From the NCBI RefSeq assembly GCF_002775205.1, contig NC_036457.1:3000975-3064974 (forward strand): a DNA stretch of 64,000 nt. Reading direction: 5' to 3'. The position numbers and the translations under genes are program-made. Positions 58,227 to 64,000 of the stretch are shown here, one piece after another (positions within the stretch are counted from its first letter, which is position 1; each line of letters opens with the position of its first letter). The notes below the pieces were generated by a model. That model worked only from the letters and a program-made list of their open reading frames with translations, was not told the DNA's origin and did no database searches. This stretch comes from Xiphophorus maculatus (lineage: Eukaryota > Chordata > Actinopteri > Cyprinodontiformes > Poeciliidae).

Positions 58227-61200
58227 ATGTTGGACGGATCTCCTGCGAGCGGTGACGAAGCCAATATCGGCAACGTTGAAAACAACAACCCGATACCGAG
58301 CTGTAAAACGAAGCAAGCGCTGCTGAAGAAGGGAGGCAGGAAGCCGCTGCTGCATCACCAGAAACCCCCGAGACACTGCCCGAGCATCCGGCTGTCCGAC
58401 CACAACAACACCGCCTCCGCCGCCATCCTGACGGGCTCGTCGGGGCACAGACATTCGGCCCAGTCCGCGGCTCACCTGCCTACCGGGACCCAGACGGTGC
58501 TGACCCTCCATCATGTCAAACAAGGAGCTAAAAAAGAGGTGAGTTTACGGAAGTTTGTACACTTATAGGCCACAGAGGCATCAAATTCAACCAGAAACAA
58601 TATTTTATCAATGTAGTGTTTATAACACAGGTAAAATATAAATGACAGGTCTAAACATGTTCCTGATTTCTCAGAAGCAGAACTGAAACAATAATGTGTC
58701 CCATATTATTACGCTTTTAACCATTTGGTCACATCCAAGCAACTTTATAGTAAATACCGTATTTTTATATTCATTTACGACACACTTATCCAGTTTTGAG
58801 GCAAATTCAGTCATTTTCAAAGTACGTTTCGTGCCTGAGGCTTTTCCAGTGACGCAGTTGCAATCTATTGTTGTGAAGTAATAAGTGAAAAACCAGCTTA
58901 ACTTCCTGTTTTCACTTGCTGATCAGCGCATAAAGACGCAGCCATTACCACAACAGGTTTCTCTGAGACAAAAGGAGGAAGAGCCAAACTTTACCACATC
59001 TAGATAAAAGTGCGCAACAGTTTAAAGCTTCAGCTGCACTTTAGTCAGAAAAAGTTAGTGACATAATTCAGAACGCCATAAACAAAGAGAGCTGGTTAAA
59101 GGAAAATGGGTAAAAAGTTAACATTTTTGCAAGTAGTTTTACTAATAACTATGTTTTAAGCCAGCCAAGTGCCAACTTCATTTAATTTAATCATGTAAAA
59201 CATCATAGCTATTAGACGTTTTTTAATATTATTAAATCTTGGAAAATTGGCTCAAGCCTACTAACAGTTGACATGCTCCTCAAAAGTAGATTGCAAACAT
59301 GAAAATAAAAGCATCAAACTGACTAAACGGTGCAGAAGTGCAGGACTGAAATCTTCCTTTACCCACACACTCCCTCCAGTCCTGTTCTGCAGCTCTGCAC
59401 GGCGGTTCTGGGGAACACACACACACACCAAGGTATTTTCTTTCATGTCCTAACCTGAAAACATACTTTATTTAAAAGCTGCTAAATTCTAAACTGTGTT
59501 TCCTTTGGGTATGCATAAGAGTAATGAATGTAGGACATGCAGGACTGCAGGCAACACAACACAACAGTTTGTCACAATCCTACTAAAAAAAACGAAAACT
59601 ACTTGAGGCTGAAGAAATTGCTGGAATTCATGTGTTTGAACTGAATCCTGTTGCTTGAAGTTTTTTCTCCAGTATGAATTTCCATGCCTGCTCCCAGAGA
59701 AAGGCTTGGATAAAAAAGTAAAAACAGCAACAATAATTTCCAAAGTTACTGCAAGCCTTTGCAATCAGCAGCGTGACTCAGAACCAGGCGTACGTGACGG
59801 ATCGTACTTGAACACAACTGTCTGTGGGTGGAGGCCGTTTGTACTGAACATCAACACTGATAGAGAGTGAAACTGAACCCAGCTGCTGTTGAAGTCATGC
59901 TTCAGTTTGAAACAAAAGGAAATGATGCTTGTTTACCTCTTCACATCTGATGCATGGATGGATTGTTAGAGATTTGAAGTGAATAGAAAATGGATAAATA
60001 CTGTTTTTATGTTCATGGAGCAAAACAAAAGGAATATTTTAGCATCAATCAGGCAGAAAACACATAAATTACATATAAAATACAACCTGAATCCTAGTGA
60101 TTTTTTTTATACTGCAGATTTGTTTCAAGCTGAAACGATGAGTGACTGATCATCAGTTTTAGTTAAACTTTATTTTTTCACAGAGCGCATCTAAAACATC
60201 CAAAAGTAGGGCTGCAACTAACAATTATTTTAGTTTTAGCCCATTAAAAAAATTGGCACATTCTGCATATTTTTCATTTTCTTTAAATAAAATGTTAGAA
60301 ATGCATTCAAAGATGAAAATAAATAATTCAAATAGTTTTCTTTAAAAGAAAGCAAACATTTTGTTTAAATGCAACATCAGCGTTCACTTGATCATTTGTA
60401 GCAAAGAATGGATCTGTAGGGATCATTAGCTTCTGTTAATGATTAATCAATGATTAAATTAGTTGATGATTGACACTGATTGGCTGGTATCTTCTGCAGT
60501 ACTGCTAAAATGGTTTCTACAGTGTGTATTAATACACATTACGGTATATTTGGTGTTGAACTATTAAAATATGCAGTAATAAATGCGTTTAGAGGGACTT
60601 TCAAGTATTTGTGGCTCCTAATTCCAGGAAATACCAGCAGCTCACTGTAATTACTCTCAACTGAAATGAAAGCTAAACTAATTACCTACATCTTTACTTT
60701 TGTTTTGTTTTACTTTATTTTCAAAAATATCCAAACTCTAAATTGCTCTCAGGTTTGTAGAATGCTACTAGGAAGATTATGATTCTTCATTGTCACTTTT
60801 CGTCCTCATTTTAACGACAAACTGTTTTAAAAGTTAATATCTCAAATATGGTTTTGGAAAATAGAAAAAATGTTAGTAATGCATCATTTTAATAATTTCT
60901 TTATCTTTAGGTGCTGAAGCCTAAAGGTGTCCAGACGCCCCGTCACCTCCCACGACACGATCAACTCGCCCACAATGTGAACACCAGGAGCCACAAACCC
61001 AAACAGAGCCAATCGCCCGTCGCTTCCCCCGCCGCTAAAAAGAACGACAACCGCACTCCCAAGAAGCCTTCGTCTTCCGTCGAACCCAAGAAACACCTGA
61101 ACGCCTCGAACAACGTCACCTTCCCAACCGGCTCCTCCGCCGAAGCCGAATACCTCAAAGATTGTGAAAAGATTTACGCCGGGCCAAAGTTCAGCGAGCC

Positions 61201-61327
61201 GCCGTCGCCCAGCGTCTTACCCAAACCGCCCAGCCACTGGGTCGGAGAGGACGGGCCGCAGCAGAACAGCCAGAGCCGTGAGCAGATGAGCGTTCACCTC
61301 AAGTCTCTGCTGAAGGTTCAGGACTGA
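58227..61327 (+). CDS. pnrc1: Proline-rich nuclear receptor coactivator 1-like
   Basis: Two coding exons, 58227-58538 and 60911-61327, joined in phase 0 at KKE|VLKPKG, giving 242 aa. The C-terminus has the PNRC signature: YAGPKFSEPPSPSVLPKPP, which includes a proline-rich SH3-binding-type segment, then HLKSLLKV with an LxxLL nuclear-receptor box (residues 234-238). The middle is rich in Lys, Ser and Pro and low in complexity. The family binds nuclear receptors through these motifs and also acts in decapping (PNRC2 with DCP1A/UPF1). The intron position just before VLKPK matches PNRC1 rather than the single-coding-exon PNRC2, although the protein is shorter than human PNRC1 (about 327 aa) at the N-terminus. 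Start choice: first ATG of an open exon with A at -3. Confidence 0.9.
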
Positions 61328-64000
61328 CGCGCCGTAAACGAGGCGGTTTCTGCTGAAGAGATGAACCCAGTTTGGCCTTTAGCACTGCAGTAAGATGTGG
61401 GGAGTTTTTCTCTGCTCCAGTTTTCCATTGTGACGCTCTGCCTGCGTGTGTGAACACCTCAGCCGCGCTGTGTTGCTGTTTGCTCTTCCTGACATGCTGT
61501 GTATGTCAGATTTGCACATGGAAACGAGAGTTGTGTGTTTTTGTTACTGAATCTGTAAAGAAAGTGTTTTGTTTTTTTTAGCAGCAGCAGCAACACAGCC
61601 ACTGTTTCATGTTTACATTATGCAAAGTGACGGCACTTTGTCCTCCACCTTGAAAAGGCAGCCATGCTTTACTTTTTAAGCGGTTATGTAAAATGTACAT
61701 AATATATTATAAACATATGATTGTGTATATTTCCTGTTTTAACTGAGATTTTAGTTTTATTACTGAGGACTTTCTGAAAACAAACAAAAAAAAAAAAAAA
61801 ACGTGTCCCCTGCGAACTGAAGCACTTTGTTCCAGCTCCTTCAGTGAGAGACGGAAAGACTTTTCTGACGGATTTGCACTGAAAACGATGAAGAGGAAGA
61901 GGAGGAAAGCTAACTTTGACGTCCCAAAGCTCGACCGGACACTCTGACGTATTCACCAGCCCACTTCCACCTCCTGACTGGTTGCTGCGGAAACGAGACT
62001 CGACATAAAGCCATAGCCAAGATTCGAGCCGCTGGCCGACGTTTCTTCTTCTCCTTTCTGTGAACTGGGGTCCAAACGATGAAGAGTCTAATCAGGGACT
62101 GGTGTGACCTCTGACCTGAGGCCATCATGTAAAACAATCTCACTGCAGCTGCAGAACGCTCCAGCCGCACAAAGTGCTTGTTTAACGGGTTTTGCACTGA
62201 ATTCAGGGCGTGTTGACATGAAGCTCGGATAGATGAACTTAATGAAAGGCGTTTTTACGTCGCATCATTTTCTCCTGCTTTAAGAAAAATGAAGCAACAG
62301 ATTGTTACATTTTCAAATTTATTCCACAGAGCTGTAAATCAGTGAAATCATTTTTTACACATTTAACTGTAAATTTAGATTATTAAATGGCATTTTTTTT
62401 TTTTAGATTATTAAGCAAAATGAAACGTTAAAGTGTTGGTCACTATCAGAATGACAAAAGCAACTCTGGCTCATAATGTTTGGAAATATTGATGCACATT
62501 TTTATTTTATCAGTCAGTGTTGAAACGTAGTGGATCTTGAATCCCAGATATTATGACATGCTCTATTCCAGCTCCATGTTTTCACTCTGACTCTGAGGGG
62601 ATTTACTTTCACCTGTACTTCATTTCACTCGCCTCCTCTTGCCTGTTTTTCTCCATTATGACGTGTATTAATGTTTACTGAGGACTTTTTGTTTTACACA
62701 GTCTGTCTTCTCTACCGTGAGTATTTTCTTTTTCTTTGGTTTTTTTCTCTGGTGGTTTTGACGGTGGACGCAGGCGGCTGCTGGTTCTGTTTCTGACCTC
62801 TGTGATGTCATCAGTCTGATGGGAAATTGTATTAATGTAGCAAACCTTACATTTTATTGCAGTGTTTCACAATCATATCATTCCAGTAATATTCTCATTG
62901 GCACAATTAGGGAAAAAAAATGTTTTAAAAAAATTAAAAATAAATTTTTAAATTGAAAATAAGATTAAAAATTGGTTACCCCTATGATGTGTTTGTGATC
63001 ATTACAAGACCCGAGTCTGACGGAAAGTGATTTTAAAATCTCTGAGTTTAAGTTTAAAACACTGCAGGATTTCTCTGACATCATGGAGTGAACACATGAA
63101 CTCTTACTCTAGAAAACTCTTAACTCTTGTCTATGAAAACCCCAGTCCCTAAAATTTATATAGTGCTAGCTGTCAAGCTAAAAACAATCACAGTTATGAA
63201 AAATGTTGAAATGTGCTGTTGTCTTTTTTTATATTATGCTCTGCATCATGACTGAGGCTTTTCAGCATGTATCAGGCTTCTAGAACAAGAAAACCCACGT
63301 CATTGAAAGCTTTATTTTATTTATGATGTTTTACACTTCACCTATCTGATGAGTGATTTCAACACTAATAATAACAATAGCTGGTTAAATATGAGAGAAG
63401 AAATACAGAATTGGACACTACATTGCAACTTCGTACGATTTTACATTAAATTCTTGCACAAATGTTTTTTTCAATCAATTCATGTTCAAACGACTACATT
63501 CAGTGAGAAATATAAATGCAATTTCACAGAACTTTCAGCATTTTAAGACTGGCTAAAAGTCATAAGAAAACAGAAGACCATGCAGTGGTAAAAGTGCATA
63601 AAAAGGAATATTTATTAACAAAAACAACAATGGATTTTGGATATCAGTATCAGTTGTGTAATGCAAATCCTTGGATGTGTTGTATGAGTGCATATGGAAC
63701 AGTTGAAGTGCAAAAACAAAGACAAATTCAAATGTGCAAAAGGAGAGGAGCTGTACACTTGTAGAGCTCCCAAGACCCTCAGAAATTACAATTAATGTCA
63801 TAGTGCAAGTATGACAGGAAAGCATGTGGGCGTGGCTAAGTGTCAAACTATTCACTATTCGCTATGAAACATCAAGACTTAATAACATCCGCATGCAAAG
63901 TTACAGCTGCATCAGACTTCATATGTCTCACTACAGAACAGTCCAGATCACATTTTCATGGTTAGCTGATGACATCACCTTAGCCTCGCCCACTTCCAAC
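61328..64000. other. pnrc1 3' UTR and intergenic; no further gene seen
   Basis: The interval starts with the pnrc1 3' UTR. Candidate polyadenylation signals are ATTAAA at 62382-62387 and AATAAA at 62939-62944. Beyond that is AT-rich DNA without recognisable coding exons, RNA genes or known repeats. Confidence 0.45.

Noticed and set aside
61910-62197. 95-aa minus-strand frame in the pnrc1 3' UTR region
   Set aside because: No recognisable domain, no splice support, and antisense to the likely pnrc1 3' UTR.

Overview
This window looks like nuclear DNA of a ray-finned (percomorph-like) fish. It is AT-rich and intron-rich, with GT-AG splice sites, (TG)n microsatellites, tRNA-derived SINEs, an 8-bp-TSD hAT MITE, gypsy-like LTRs and Rex3/RTE-like LINEs ending in GATG-type repeats. 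Two conserved vertebrate genes (crip2, pnrc1) anchor the right side. The species cannot be decided from the sequence.

From 1 to about 42.4 kb, every gene lies on the minus strand and belongs to one tandem family of immunoglobulin-superfamily surface receptors. There are nine assemblable genes (called B, C, D, E, F, H, I, J here, plus the first exons of A, which runs off the left edge) and three orphan signal-peptide exons of dead copies. The shared plan is: signal exon (about 61 nt, phase 1), V-type Ig exon, C2-like Ig exon with four Cys, optional Ser/Thr-rich stalk exon, TM exon, a 29-32 nt linker exon and a Tyr-containing tail. Almost all exons are phase 1-1, so they can be shuffled freely. 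I do not recognise a named family: DICP, CD300-like and pIgR-like receptors are the nearest described analogues. Functions given are inferred from domains and tail motifs.

The main observation is combinatorial. Two ectodomain classes (C/D/E and H/I) and two membrane/tail cassettes occur in all four pairings. One cassette has a 90-nt TM exon and ends in a VIYST ITIM exon. The other has a 96-nt TM exon and ends in an acidic YEN exon. C and D share nearly identical ectodomains on different tails, and so do H and I. J has a lysine in the middle of its TM and a minimal tail, as expected of an adaptor-coupled activating receptor. E and I have lost their tail tyrosine motif. Gene B carries an extra V domain without the canonical disulfide cysteines. 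The C and D V exons differ by seven nucleotides, all of which change amino acids.

Mobile elements are interspersed: an old LINE fragment (2.0 kb), a hAT MITE (5.3 kb), SINEs (6.8 and 19.8 kb), solo LTRs (27.3 and 34.4 kb), a decayed LTR element with two LTRs (38.2-39.5 kb) and two Rex3-like LINEs (31.5-34.4 and 42.7-44.0 kb).

From 46.4 kb on, the plus strand carries crip2 (eight coding exons, 203 aa, two LIM domains) behind a CRE and GC-box promoter, then pnrc1 (two coding exons, 242 aa). The last 2.7 kb is 3' UTR and intergenic DNA.
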